A stretch of DNA of 64,000 nt from Paguma larvata (GCA_030068075.1 CM057844.1:13996001-14060000); one strand, 5' to 3'. Counted from the stretch's first letter, positions 48,265-60,654 are shown. Notes: a model not told the origin generated them from the letters alone. Numbers and translations: made by a program.

Positions 48265-50612
48265 AATCCAATCATGAGGGAGAAACCCTGAGGTGATCAT
48301 TTTAATGCTTCTCTACATTGGTTAATGGAGAAGCAATGGGACAAAGTCCAAAAGCTTTGAGGCAAAGAGTTATACCCATCTGACTTGCTGGTCCAGAATA
48401 CACACAACAGAAAGGCATTATGTCAAAAAGGAAAAAGCAAAAACCCTCAGGGAAGATGGTAACCAGGAGCTATTCTCAGAAATTCTTCCGCATGAATAAC
48501 TCTGGACACTGAGAGGTGGACAGAGAAGATGTGGTCAAGGTGAAAGAAAAAGTATTATGCATGAAACCTATTTACACAAAGAACTAAGACCAAACATTGT
48601 CATAAACATGATTACAGGGAACAAACATGGACAATCTTAGCTCCCTAAAATAATAATATAAAAAAATAGGGAAGCTGAGGGAGAAACAGAGAACATATAA
48701 GTATTAACTCCATATTCTTAAAGAGAAGTTGACAGACGCTGCCTATATTTGGCAAAATGTTAGGAAATGTTGCAAATGGAGAATGAATACAAATGTGTTG
48801 CTTATGTTATTATCCACTTAAGTGTGTCAGACACAAATAAATTATTTGTAAAAATCACTTAAATCTACAGATGACTAAAGACAGACAATAATCAAGTGCC
48901 AAAGTTTCTAATGATTTGCTTTTTAGGAAGTGGAGCCAACTGACAGCCACATGATAAAACCATTCTCTCACTTGCTTTTCACTGTACTATCCTGAATGGG
49001 AAAGGAAGGGGTGGAATTACAAGTAGCTTGCCTGGAATTCTGCATAACCCTGGATACACTCCTGTGAGTGTGTGAGGCATGTGAAAGCCATCTGTGTTGG
49101 GGCAGAAAACAAGTGGGGAGCCACTGAATCAGAGCATTCAAGTCAAATAATGAATGCAAACTGGACTCTTAGCATGAGAAACTATGCTCATGGGGAGAAG
49201 AAATTGACAGAGACACCTTACACAACGACACAACAATAAAAACCAAAATTTGGTCAATAATTTTAACCTGCAGACCCATCAAATCTTTCAGCTTCTATTC
49301 ACTAACGGCAAAGCCGAAGGTTGAGTTTCAAGACCTTCCATTCAAGACTTACCAGGATACTTCGGAAAAAGTACACGGGGAGAAATAAAATGCCAAAATA
49401 CTATGTCTCCAGAAAAGATTCTGGAATTAAGAAGTTGGTAAAATTCACAAAAACGAGTGGCCAGTCTCAACAATGTGATGTCAGAACAACCAATGGGACT
49501 GTGAATCTTAATTGGAGGAATCTATGAGACCACGAATCTTCATCAGTTTTATTTTAATCTACTTTTGACACCATAAGAAAAATGTTACAGAAAACCGCAT
49601 GGACAAGTTAGCTGAGTATGTGCTTTGTCACTGCTACTCTACTTGGGCCAGCACAGAGGCCTAGACCCAGCATGAGGAAACAACCAGGCACAGAGCCAGA
49701 AATGGACTATTTTAATTATTATATTTTATTCGGAAACAAAATAAAGTTACAGTCATAAACAATTGATGCATAGACATATAAAGAAAGTTTTAATCTTTAA
49801 ACAAAAAAGAGAGATATTCACTCTATATAAAAATATGTCCTTTCAAAACACATGTTTTTATGTTCACATGATACAGATTCCTTCTTAAGGCTTCTCATGG
49901 TGATAGTATTTCTCCAAGGTGCTATTCTCTATAATCCACACAAGTGATTTACTGAAGCCTCTTGAGAATAAATATCAAGACTAAGGACATTTTTAGGCTC
50001 TTCCATATCTTTTAAGCTAGACGGAGAAACAGATGGGGTAGAAATAAGTGAAGAAGACAATTTCAATCAAACTGGATGCCAAGAGTGAGACACCATGCAT
50101 GAAAACACCACATGTGTTAAAAACACTTTCAGAAGATAGCACAGTAATTCTTGAAGAACCAGATAAGCCTGTGAATAAATGTGAAGAAGACCATTACCTT
50201 TATTTTGGCTGAATATGGTGAAACTGTCCTCAAGTTAATCATTTCTCTAAACCTTTCACTGACAAGTACAAAGAAAATAGAGCCATTAAGGCCCACCCAG
50301 CACCCAGTCACATCTCACCACTGCTATTTCCCATTCCCTTTTGAAATTCTTACCTTAGGCTTAAATCTGACCCCTGATCTCTCAGTCCTAACAAACTGAG
50401 AAAAGGGAATATTCTAATAAAGGAAGAAGGTATAAAAAAGTTCTGAGAAAAGTAGGAAGAACATGACAGAACCTCAGATAGGAGGTGTGTGCTATTAAAC
50501 ATTTATCTTGTTTCAAAATATTTCCTTTCTGTACTTTGAATCAAATATGTAATGATTTTTTTTTGAAAGGGAAAATAATTTCACATTACTTATCTTTCCT
50601 TAACAAGTTTAA
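48061..50612. other. Mostly unassigned stretch
   Basis: Anonymous sequence with a long (AC)n at 48212-48260. Plus frame 49321-49527 has no recognisable domain. No other element was recognised. Confidence 0.4.
48212..48260. repeat. (AC)n microsatellite, 49 bp
   Basis: About 24 uninterrupted AC units. It is the longest uninterrupted dinucleotide array in the window. Confidence 0.97.
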
Positions 50613-50613
50613 G

Positions 50614-50808
50614 TGGGCGCCTGGGTGGCTCAGTCAGTTAAGTGTCTGACTTCAGCTCAGGTCATAATCTCACGGTTCGTGAGTTTGAACCCCACACTGG
50701 GCTCTGTGCTGCCCACTTTGGATCCTCTGTCCCCTTCTCCCTGCCCCTCCCCTGCTTGCACACACTCTGTCTCTCAAAAAACAATAAATAAACATTTAAA
50801 AAAAAAAG
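50614..50808 (+). mobile_element. CAN-type tRNA-derived SINE (felid SINEC)
   Basis: Full head 'gggcgcctgggtggctcagt' and an abbreviated middle region ('gtgctgcccactttggatcc'). The A-rich tail merges into an A/T-rich flank, so target-site duplications are unclear. Confidence 0.93.
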
Positions 50809-51683
50809 ATTTTTAAAAAGAAAAAAGACACATAAAAAAAACAAAAACATTCACTATACCATAGAGACTAAGGAAAAAAAAAAACTACAGAGACTATCCA
50901 AAGGTAGCATTATTTCAAACACATTTTATAGGCTTCAGTTGCTGATTTTGTGGGGAAAGACATTTCTTAAAAAGGTGGGTAACTGTTTCCTCACTGCATT
51001 CCTCTAGGATAGAACCAAATACAATGTCTTAATTTCACCGCATCAGTGGACGTTACTCTATGTTGGCGAATCAGGCAAGAAGAGATCAAGCCCCCACGAA
51101 GAATTCCTGGACTTCTGTCAAACTCTGGCAGAAAGAACACTTAACTGTGTGCAGGGTGCTTATTGCCTGTGGATGTCTAAAAGAAATCATCCTACCAATG
51201 CAGGGAAGAAAAGTTAATGAAATGTCATCCAAATTATGCTAACTTCCAACAAGGTCTTCTAAAATATACTAACTTCCAACCAGTGGAATATAGCTACAGG
51301 CTTTCAAGTGACATGTTCTTTGGTTATGTATTATATATAAGACCAGACAAGCTATCATTGATTTAGTGTGTCAACTTGGAAGAGACAGCCTTGCCCAATA
51401 TTTTAGCTTAAGGGAAGTATCAAGAATGACTCCTGAATGAAAAGAACAAAATTGGGAACTGAAAAAAACTTCTTCTTTGCGTATTTTAGCTATATTAAGA
51501 AATATAACAATTATTACTTTGCTGGAAATTGAGTACATTTTGTGAAGTATTAATCATCAAATGTCAGAGTACGAAGGTCCTGACATCATCTACTCCAAGG
51601 CTGCTACTTGACAAATAAGAAAGCAGAAGTCCAGGAGGTTGACGGGCTCGCTCAAAGTTTTGTGGCTTTGGGGGGATTAGGAC
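50809..51683. other. Unassigned stretch
   Basis: Anonymous sequence with a direct repeat of 'ctaacttccaac' (about 51238 and 51271). Nothing else was recognised. Confidence 0.4.
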
Positions 51684-52296
51684 TGTATTCATTTCCTGAG
51701 GCTGCCATATCAAAGTACCAAAAATGGATGGCTTAAAACAACAGGAACTTACTGTCTCATACTTCTTGAGGCTCAAAGTCTGAAATGAAGGTGCCACGAG
51801 GTAGGTTCCCTCTGAACGCTGAGGGAGAACCTGTTCCGTGCCTCACTCCTGGTAGCCTCACCCATTCCTGGGCAGTAGATGGTGTTTTGTCTTCTCTGTG
51901 TCTGTCTGTGCCCAAATTTCCCCTTTTTATAATTATTTTTAATGTTTAATTTTTGAGAGAGACAGAGCATGAGCAGGGAGGGTCAGAGAGAGAGACCCAG
52001 AATCCAAAGTGGGCTCCAGGCTCTGAGCTCCAAGCTGTCAGCCCGGAGCCCAGTGCCAGGCTCGAATCCATGAACTGTGACATCATGACCTGAGCTGAAG
52101 TCAGACTGAGCCCCCCAGTGCCCCTCCCCTTCTTATAAAGACACCAGTCATACTGATTTAAGGCCCACCCTAAAGACATCATTTTAATTCAACTACCTCT
52201 TCAGAGACCTTATTTCCAAATAAGGTTACATTTTGAGGTACTGGGGCTCAGAACTTCAACATATCTTTCTAGGGGGCCATAATTCAACCCACGTCA
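51684..52296 (-). mobile_element. MaLR (MLT1-type) LTR split by a SINE
   Basis: Reversed LTR. The left part (51684-51932) runs from 'tgtattcatttcctgaggct' through 'ggatggcttaaaacaacagg' to 'ctctgtgtctgtctgtgccc'. The right part (52126-52296) runs from 'agacaccagtcatactgatt' through 'tatttccaaataaggttaca' to 'ataattcaacccacgtca'. The two parts join once the SINE is removed. Confidence 0.85.
51933..52125 (-). mobile_element. CAN-type SINE inside a MaLR LTR
   Basis: Reversed copy with a 13-bp duplication with one mismatch: 'cccctttttataa' (51920-51932) and 'ccccttcttataa' (52126-52138). Both flanks are LTR sequence, which gives the order of insertion. Confidence 0.95.
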
Positions 52297-54419
52297 AGGA
52301 CTATGAGAGAACTCTACTCAAGACGTGTGGAGACCCTAGGTCTCCGAATTCCATGCCAGTGGCCTTTCTTATTTATAAGATTCTCTCTGCTACTGGCACA
52401 TGTTGCAAACTGCAGGGTCCACAGATGACAGGCCCTACTTACAAAGTCAGGTGTGACTTCTCCCACCCACGATAAGTTGATATTTTGCAAAAGCCAATAA
52501 AGCATTCAAAAAACCAGTGAAAGGAAGACATTATTTCATTTGGTCAATGTTCAATGACATTTTAACAGCCTCCCTCACAAAAATGCCCTGCCTCATGGGC
52601 TGGCCCTCATCTAGAATGTCCACCATTCAGAGGAGGGGAGTGTGCGGAAACATGGCTGTGGAGGAAGAACAAATGAACTCTCTCCCATGTTGTCCAAGAC
52701 CACCCATCTCACACACCCCAGACTGCCTAGAAAAAAGAACACATGTGTAGAATTTCCCTCAGTGAGAAAGAAACTTCGAGGCCCTTGGGTTTCCGGCAGA
52801 CCTCCATTTCTTTCTGCCGCCCACGCTATCCAGTGAGCAGCTGGCTAACCAACCAGGGTCAGAGACAATAAGGTCCAGGCCCATCCGTCAGCTCAGGGCT
52901 TTGTCCCAGCAGCAGCACTTCACAGCAGTCTCTGCTCAATCATCACACACCCTGGTGCCTTAGTATTCTTGAGTCGGAAGATAATTGTCATATTGTCTAT
53001 TTTCCATTATAAATTAATGACATCTGAAACAGTGAGTCATAAAAAAGTCTATCCAAAGAACTGTATTAAAAATTACATGGAACTGATTTCTTTAAATGGC
53101 CTCTTAACAAATATATACCCGCCCTTTTCCATTAAGGCCTTTAGAATCCTGATCTACAGCTGGCCTTGGAAAATTGGGAATTAGGTTTTACTGCACAAGA
53201 TCTAACAAGTTATTACAGTCCCAGAAAATATCTGAGTAAATAAGAGCAGTAAGAGCAGAGCAGGATTAGACTGGATGCAGGGTTTGTTGTTACTGTTGTC
53301 ATCGTTGTTAACCCTCCAAGAGCTACTGCCTTAAGTAGCAGTTTTCTACAGTACAGGATAGAGAGTGTGCAGCTAGCTAGGTCCAGAGGCTGCTCTAATA
53401 CAAACCTGTTTACTGAGTAGGAAGGACCCCAAGCCCCAAAATGAAGTGAATCAAAATCAAATGATCAGTGAACTACATCGACACACTTAACTGTACTCTT
53501 CATTTGATTATTTGAGAGAAACAAAGTACAACTGAATGCAAAATGTTGGGTATCACTTGTTCCAAGAGGAGAATTTTTTTTCAGACTAGAAATCCTTTCA
53601 AAGGGCACTTTTTAAACTTTCCAAGAAACGCTAGAGTTGAATGTTTACTGTAACTAACTTGATTCTGAGCAACATTAAAAGGACTATTAATTATCGTCGA
53701 CTTTAACATTTTGCAAATAGGAATGCTGAACTGCCTTGGTTACATCCTCTGCCTGATCAATTATCCCAGGAAAGAGGCAACAGTACTGAGTTATTTTATA
53801 AGCCCTGATTGCCTTTCCTGTCAACATGCTATCAACAAATTCATCCCAACCTATGACTGAGATGCTCACGTCCATGTAAATCAGCCCCCTCAGCCTCTTC
53901 TCTCCTCTGTATCTAGAGACCACAATTTTTACCGGGAACTTGTGAGAACTAAAAACACATGAAAGTGTCTGGTAGACGCTAGGGTCCCTGGCTCCCGAGC
54001 ACAATACAACACCTTCTCTTTCTCTCCAGGAGCATTTCATCACTCCCTTGATAATGGTCTAACCACCCTGTGCAGTCCCTCATGTCTAAACTCCTCATTT
54101 GTGCCCAGCAAAGAATACACCCTCAATGAATTTCTGCCTTCGTGTTTCAAATAAAACATTTTTGTTTTTATTTACAAGACTATGTTAGAATCCCTAAACC
54201 AAATGTACAAACCTTCTTAAATCTGTAAGCATCTTGCACATAAGACAAGAAAAAAATAGCCAAATTATCCACATGATCCATCAATAACTTTAACAGGTTT
54301 ATAAATTTTACTATAATTGTTTCTTGGCTCAAGAACCCAATGACTCCCCAGTGCCCAATGAAACAAACCCAATCTCTTCCCTTGGGCTTTTGAGGCCCTG
54401 GGCACTGTAACCACTCTTT
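52297..54419. other. Mostly unassigned 2.1-kb stretch
   Basis: Anonymous sequence. The minus frame at 53687-54043 (118 codons) is uninterrupted but matches no family that I recognise and has no clear splice context. Confidence 0.4.
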
Positions 54420-54800
54420 CCATCCAACTCAATTCTCCCAGTTCTTTCTTCTCCAACCAGAGTCAGTCCTGATGCCCCATCCCCACAAATACCATCTTCA
54501 TTTATATGTTGTGCATATAGCTTTGTGCATGCAGCCTTCCCAAATATACTCTCTGTTCTTACTCAGGGGGACCCATTTGGTTATCACTAACTCCCCAGGT
54601 TTTTTGGAGAACTCCTAGCACCACTCTTCACCTTTCTCAGGCACAACTCAGACAATGTGAACACCTGGGATTTATATGGAAACTTGTGTTATCAGCTATC
54701 TTTTTCATATGCACATGGCTTAGTCTCCTAACTAGAATATACTTTATTGGAGGATAAGGACTACATCTTACTCTTTCATTTACTCATGCATTAAATATTT
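54420..54800 (+). mobile_element. Possible L2 LINE fragment
   Basis: 'ctaactagaatatactttat' followed by 'ggaggataaggactacatc' resembles the L2 3' phrase 'ACTAGAATGTAAGCTCCATGAGGGCAGGGA'. It is strongly diverged. A reversed L2-end-like fragment follows at 54780-54890. Confidence 0.4.
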
Positions 54801-55568
54801 ACAGAACACCAGTAATATACAAAGAGTCAGAGATATAAAAAGGAATTCATAAGACACAGCTTTTCCCTTAAGGACTTCACAATTTTAGTATGTCCCACAG
54901 TACCTAACAATGAGGAGCACATAGAAGTTTTTACCTACCTATTTGCTGGAAGACTGACTGGTAGGAAGCTTGCCATATTTCTTTTTGCATCTAACTGATC
55001 ACCAGAGTAATGAGCCCTCCATAAATACCTTAGATAAGTGAATAAAGTTACTGCTAAAATAAGTGTAAGTTTTTTGTTAATTCCTTACCTACAATATATC
55101 TATCGTGGTGATACTGAGATCATCAAGATTTGGCTCTACTTGACCTAAATAAATAAAAGACCATCTCATCATAAAATCTTTTTAGGAAAGCATTACTTCA
55201 TTTTTTTTTTCATTTTTGCTACTGGTTTCTTTCACAATAGGGAAGCAATTAAAATCTAAATTGCATTTTTGCAACATTTAGGTAGGAAATTTTCACTTAT
55301 ATACCATCCAATCAATACTAGCAAGCTAGCATACTGTTTGCTAGTGAAGCTAAAGAGAACCAACTTACTCATTCCACAATAACAATAAGACCATCTTTCT
55401 GGTTTTACTTATCCATAGTAGTTATAAGACCATCTTTCTCGTTTTACTTATCCATAGTTCCTGTCCACTAAATTAATTAATAGACATGAACATTCGGTTG
55501 GGACTGAGTCATCACTATACTGAAAATTATTATTAATACCTCTAATTCTCAACAAAAAAAGCACACTA
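54801..55568. other. Unassigned AT-rich stretch
   Basis: Anonymous sequence holding the 39-bp tandem duplication listed separately. Confidence 0.4.
55385..55459. repeat. Near-perfect 39-bp tandem duplication
   Basis: 'ataagaccatctttctggtt' at 55385 recurs at 55424 as 'ataagaccatctttctcgtt'. Both are followed by 'ttacttatccatagt'. One mismatch in about 35 bp points to a recent duplication. Confidence 0.9.
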
Positions 55569-55569
55569 A

Positions 55570-55800
55570 ACAAATATGGTTTTGTAAAATAGCTTTATTC
55601 TGGTTTAATTGGTATATTATAAAATTTACCCATTTTAGGTTGCCAGTTTGTAAGTTTTAGTAAATGTATATAATGGTGCAACTGTCAATCATAATTCAGT
55701 TTTAGGGAATCATCCCAAAATATTCCCTCAGCCCATTTGCCTATTCTAACAAACTTGCTTTTCTTTCCTTGTATTAAATATGGGAAATGGCCTTTTGGAA
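55570..55800 (-). mobile_element. Old L1M 3' UTR fragment, reversed
   Basis: 'tttaattggtatattataaa', 'atttacccattttaggttgc' and 'ataatggtgcaactgtcaat' match the reversed L1M segment 'ATATAATTCACATACC...TTGTGCAACCATCA'. It is ancient and inactive. Confidence 0.6.
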
Positions 55801-56177
55801 GCAAAGTTAACAACAGAACGTCCACATCGAAGAAAACCCAGCCCTGCCCCACTCTTCCCCAACCAAGAATGAACTCTGACACAGGACCTCTAACAGAATC
55901 TCAGAAGGCAGTAGGATCCAGGTATAGTGGTGTTAACTTCCTTAACCTAACCGAGCTTTCTTCCTCTAGATGGTCTCTAGAGCTATATAAAAGTGGACTG
56001 ACCAAAATACCCAGTCCTTGAACTTGAAAGGAAATCTAACTGGCATCGTATACAAAAGAATATAAAAAAAGTCATCCGCACTAATCAAAGCAAATAAAAT
56101 GTGTGAACAGAGTCATAGAAAATCAAGATCAAAATAAATGGCATGGCTTTGGATTGCTATGAAAAGCACACCATAAA
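55801..56177. other. Unassigned stretch
   Basis: Anonymous sequence. Nothing was recognised. Confidence 0.4.
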
Positions 56178-56188
56178 AAAGGAACAAA

Positions 56189-56336
56189 TGGGGGCACCTA
56201 GATGGCTCAGTCAGTTGAGAATCCAACTCTTGACTTCAGCTCAAGTCATGATCCCAGAGTCACAGGATCGAGCCCACTCTCTCTCTCCCTCTGCCCGTCT
56301 CCATAGTTTGCACTCTCTCTAAAATTTAAAACAAAC
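56189..56336 (+). mobile_element. CAN-type SINE, internally deleted
   Basis: Head 'gggggcacctagatggctca', 'cacaggatcgagcccactct', then directly the CT body, so the middle segment is missing. It is flanked by 'aaaggaacaaa' (56178-56188) and 'aaaggaataaa' (56337-56347). Confidence 0.88.
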
Positions 56337-56499
56337 AAAGGAATAAAAGACACATGCCAAACTTAAAAAAAAAATGTGAGAAATAGGAGAGTATGTGATT
56401 GCTAAAGGAAACAAAGCAACTCAGTGCTAGGGAGAGAATTCATTAATTCAAGCACCCAAAGACAATCAAACAGACTTAAATGGCAATGAAGATGTGATA

Positions 56500-57013
56500 G
56501 GCAGCACTAAGATGCCCCCCCAAAATCTTGTCTCTTAGTTTTCATGATCTTGTATAATCCTTTTCCCTGAAGTGTGGGCTAGATTTAATGACTAGCTTCT
56601 AACAAAAAGAAAGCAGCAGAGGTGATGATGTGATGTCACACGGAAGTGAAGCAACACAAAGGCTGTGGCTTCCATCTTGGGCACGCTCTCTTGATCTCTC
56701 TGAGGAAACACAGCTGCCGTTTTGTGAGGTGCCTTATGGAGAGGCCCATGTGTTGAGAGACATGTCTCCAGCTAACAGCCAGTGAGCACCTAAGACATCC
56801 TGCCAATATCACATGAGTGACCTTGGAAGGAGATCTTCCCACAACTGAGCTGTCCCAGCTGACAAACTGATTAAAGCCTTGTGAGAAATCCTGGGCAAGA
56901 GGCATCCAGCTAATCTATGCCTGTATTCCTGATCCCTGGAAATTGTGAGTAAGCAAATGTTTATTGTTTTAAGGTGAATTTTGGAAGTCATTTGGTGAAC
57001 AATAATAAGTAAC
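56500..57013 (+). mobile_element. Solo LTR, MLT1-type MaLR
   Basis: Landmarks: 'gcactaagatgcccccccaa', 'tatggagaggcccatgtgtt', 'gctaacagccagtgagcacc', 'ggaaattgtgagtaagcaaa', 'tgtttattgttttaaggtga' and the end 'aataataagtaac'. It is non-coding. Confidence 0.75.
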
Positions 57014-57602
57014 ATGGGGAAAATAAGGAAACAAATTAAGAAACAAAATCGATATTATTATGGAACTAATAAATAAGTGAAAACAAAACAGACAAGAAAT
57101 TGACAACCCTGAAAATTGATGTACTGACAATCATGGTGATATGGTTTGTATAATCATTTCAGATTAAAAAAATAAAAGAAACAAAGACATTAAAACAATT
57201 AGAGAAAGGTAATAAATATAAAAGGCAAATGAAAGTAATTTAGTAGAAAGACCTATCCCCTAAGTAGACAACTTCAGAAATGGAATAGACAAAATATGAG
57301 ACAACTAAGAATAAGAGACAACAGAAGAGACATTAAGAATCTCTCCGGAATGAAAAATGAACAGAATTAATAAACAAAAAAAGCATATTTTCCAGAAAAA
57401 AAATTTTTTTAGAAGATGCAACAGTACTCTACACTGAAAGATATTTACGAAATCTTTCAGGTATTTGAGAACAAAAAAACAATTCATCTGTATAATGTGG
57501 GAATACTGGGCTGGCTTTACATTTCTTCAGATCAATATTCAGCGTCAAAAGACAATGGTGAAAGTTTTGTTACCAGATTCTAAGAGAAAGAAAGTATGAG
57601 CA
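57014..57602. other. Unassigned A-rich stretch
   Basis: A-rich plus strand, possibly eroded L1 ORF2 ('atttcttcagatcaatattc'), but it cannot be assigned. Confidence 0.35.
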
Positions 57603-57807
57603 GGGCGCCTGGATGGCTCAGTTAAGTATCAGACTCTTGGTGGGTCTGAGCCCAATGTCAGGCTCCACACTGATGGTGTGCTGACAGCTCTGAGCCTGGA
57701 GGATGCTTCAGATTCTGCGTCTCCTCCTCTCTCTGACCCTCTCCCGCTTGTGTGTACACGCACTCTGTCTCAAAAATAAATATTAAAAAAATTTTTTGAA
57801 TTAAAAA
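57603..57807 (+). mobile_element. CAN-type tRNA-derived SINE (felid SINEC)
   Basis: Copy with a shortened A-box-to-B-box interval ('ggctcagttaagtatcagac') and a tail ending 'aaatattaaaaaaatttttt'. It is the first of a cluster. Confidence 0.9.
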
Positions 57808-57822
57808 AGAAATGAATTCAAA

Positions 57823-57989
57823 GGGGTATCTGGGTGGCTCAGTAGGTTAAGTGTCCAAATCTTGGTTTCAGCTCATGGCACGATCTCACGGTTTGTGAGT
57901 TTGAGCCCTGTGTCAGGTTCTTCATGTCAGTGTAGAGCCTGCTTGGGAATCTCTCTCTTTCCCTCTCTCTCTGCCCCTCCCTGGTTCAT

Positions 57990-58024
<35 letters not shown>

Positions 58025-58057
58025 AAATAAATAAATTTTAAAATAATTAAATAAAAA
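57823..58057 (+). mobile_element. CAN-type tRNA-derived SINE with (CT)n body
   Basis: Full-length copy. The CT body has grown into a (TC)15 tract at 57991-58020. It lies within 20 bp of the preceding SINE tail. Confidence 0.92.
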
Positions 58058-58069
58058 TATCTCTGGGGA

Positions 58070-58120
58070 ACCCCTGCTCAAGCTTTCTCTCTCTCAAAAT
58101 AAATAAATACATTTTTTTTA
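58070..58120 (+). mobile_element. 5'-truncated CAN-type SINE tail
   Basis: Only 'cccctgctcaagctttctct' and the 'caaaataaataaatac' tail remain, directly after the preceding SINE. Confidence 0.75.
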
Positions 58121-58296
58121 AAAAATGAGTTCAACTTCTTATATACAAGCTATTTTAATCTTAAAGAAATCTTAGGAAGTAAAATCTACATGAGAAGAAC
58201 TCTGAGGTTCAACAATTCCTTACAGTTCAATTCAGCTTTTTCCCTACCATTAAAGTAAAATTACATTTTCTGTTTTTAATTAAAATAATAGCTATA

Positions 58297-58524
58297 AGGG
58301 CGCCTGGGTGGCTCAATCATTTAAGCGTAGGACTTCGGCTCTCATCATGACTTCACGGTTCCTGGGTTTGAACCCTGCATCAGGCTCTGTGCTGGCAGCT
58401 CGGAGCCTAGAGCCTACTTCAGATTCTGTGTCTCCCTCTCTCTCTGCCCCTCCCCTGTTCATGCTCTGTCTCTCTCTCTCTCTCTCAAAAATGAATAGAC
58501 AGTAAAAAAAATTTTTTAATAAAA
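58297..58524 (+). mobile_element. CAN-type tRNA-derived SINE (felid SINEC)
   Basis: Full-length copy with a 13-bp duplication with one mismatch: 'aataatagctata' (58284-58296) and 'aataacagctata' (58525-58537). Confidence 0.95.
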
Positions 58525-58654
58525 AATAACAGCTATAATATTCAATATTTAACATAAGTATTACTACCTATTGCTGTAATCATTCTATCTGTATATACGA
58601 CAGATCTACAGTATCCATCTGGAATGACATTCACCTCATGCTAACAAGAGTTGT

Positions 58655-58738
58655 TTCTGGAGTGATTTTTTTTTCACGTTGGAATTCTTCATAATGAAAA
58701 TGGGTCATTTTTTTTTAATAAAACAAGTTTTTATAAAA
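58655..58738 (+). mobile_element. Possible L1 3'-end fragment
   Basis: 'tggaattcttcataatgaaa' followed by 'tgggtcattttttttt' resembles an old L1 3' terminus. It is very short. Confidence 0.35.
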
Positions 58739-59811
58739 CGAGTCTGTTGCCTGTTTTTAAACAAAAGCTAATATTGCACAATGTTAACAGTAATGGAATA
58801 TGAATTTGAGACACTTGTTTTGATTTTCCAAAGGGAAAAGAGAAGCATGCAAAGCATCCAGAGGTTATACGACATTGGTTTTTATTTTGCATCCACACTA
58901 GCTGACTACCCAGATTGTCTCCAACCTGAGAGGCAGATTTGTCATCTTAGGAAGAGGCCAATCGCTGCTGGCACACAGGTGGAGCTCAATGATCCCACCT
59001 ACTTCTCAAGGTCTCCCAAACTTCTTCCCCAAAACTAGGTCAGGACCTGAGCAGTGGCCTTAGTGGAGGGAGGACTGGCCAGCTTGTCTACGGAATTCTA
59101 GCTCTTGGGCAGTTTTCTCTTGCTTTTACCTAACTACAGAGGCAACACGCCTTTTGCTCTAGGCCTGACCCCTTCCCTCTCTCACTGTCCCTCTTCACAC
59201 TTTCCCTCCGTTTGGCAAGGATGCTCAAGAATCTCTCCCTTGAGAGGGGCATCTACGTGAAGAAGGGCTTGGCAGACGTGGCCTGCTTCAGTAAGATTCT
59301 AAAACAAGAATAGGACCCCAAGCTGACCTTTAACCACTATAGTCTTCGATGCCTCTTTTTCCCTACAAGTCGTTCCCTAAAAGTCTTTTTTGAAGGGGAG
59401 GGCAATAAAGAACCAGGATCAGGGGCTGCAGGGTCCCCTCTTTAATAATTACATCTGCCCTGCCTATCTCAAGGTGGGGGTTTTACTATGACTAGTAAAA
59501 GTTAGTAATACAGTTAAACTTTAAAAATTATGAACCATGTAAGTAGTCATATTATTACCAGACAAGGGCAATTCTAAACCAATCTCTTTACAAGACTGCA
59601 TCTAGCAGTCTCTTTCTTTTTAATCGAAGTATACAATTTTCAATAAGAGATTGCAGGCTTGACTTTTCCATTCTGACTTCCAACCTGAGCGAATTCTTCA
59701 ACCCACTGCCCTTTCCCTTTGTAACTGTCAACAGTAAAGTGTAGTCAGCAAGTGTTGTGAGAATTCGATAGGTTAATATGTGAAAAACACCCGGTTCGGC
59801 AGGTAGTCCGT
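58739..59811. other. Unassigned stretch
   Basis: Anonymous sequence. Weak L2/MIR-like text at about 58960-58995 ('gctggcacacaggtggagct'). No exon was recognised. Confidence 0.4.
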
Positions 59812-59826
59812 CACAAAAGCTTTTAA

Positions 59827-60005
59827 GTGTTTATTTTTGAGAGAGAGCACAAGCGCAAGCGGAGGAGGTACAGAGAGGGAGACAGAGGATCCAAAGCGGG
59901 CTCCATGCTGACAGCAGAGAGCCCAGTGCGGGGCTTGAAGTCACAAACTGTAAGAACATGACCTGAGTCAAAGTCTGAGCCGACTGAGCAACCCAGGTGA
60001 CCCTA
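59827..60005 (-). mobile_element. CAN-type SINE, reversed
   Basis: Reversed copy with a perfect 15-bp duplication 'cacaaaagcttttaa' (59812-59826 and 60006-60020). It lies about 320 bp from a plus-strand copy. Confidence 0.96.
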
Positions 60006-60188
60006 CACAAAAGCTTTTAAAAGAGAGCTTGTAACAAAAAAGCCCACCCCACCACAACACACTTGAACTTCACACATTAAGCTGCTGAAATGAAATACCT
60101 GAAAAGGGTAAGAAGTAGCCTACATAATCTTAAAATTGGTCTACTTCCCAGCTGTATCTTTAATTTGGTTACTAACAGTTAAGACTTC

Positions 60189-60246
60189 CTTAGTGAATGC
60201 TTACTAATTGCCAGGCACTTAGTGAATGCTTACTAATTGCCGGGTT
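60189..60246. repeat. 29-bp tandem duplication (two copies)
   Basis: 'cttagtgaatgcttactaat' followed by 'tgccaggca' at 60189 repeats immediately at 60218 with changes only near its end ('tgccgggtt'). The unit resembles a MIR/L2 3' end. Confidence 0.9.
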
Positions 60247-60329
60247 AGATATTTTTTTATGTAATGCTGCTGTAAAAGCGGACACATTATCCCTATTTTG
60301 GAGAAAAGGAATCAAGATTCCACAGCTAG

Positions 60330-60493
60330 GGGGCAAGTGGGTGGCTCAGTCAGTTGAATGTCCGACTTTGGCTCAGGTCCTGATCTCACAATTTGGTTCA
60401 TGAGTTCGATCCCCATGTCAGGCTTTCTGCTGTCAGCACATACCCCGCTTCGGATCCTCTATGCCCTTCTCTCTTTTTCCCTCCTCTGCTGGA

Positions 60494-60529
<36 letters not shown>

Positions 60530-60581
60530 CCTCTCTCTCCCCCCCCCCCCACCATCTCAAAATAAATAAACTTAAAAAAAA
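60330..60581 (+). mobile_element. CAN-type SINE with (CT)n and C-run
   Basis: Full-length copy. The body is a long (CT)n tract followed by a C-run (60494-60550). Duplications with two mismatches flank it: 'aagattccacagctag' (60314-60329) and 'aagatcctacaggtag' (60582-60597). Confidence 0.93.
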
Positions 60582-60654
60582 AAGATCCTACAGGTAGGAA
60601 AAGCAATGAGGTCCATGTCACTATTGTGCAATACTCCAATAAGAATTCCCTTCA

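Noticed and set aside
53687..54043. 118-codon minus frame
   Set aside because: It looks protein-like in places but matches no family that I know. There are no good splice sites at its edges.
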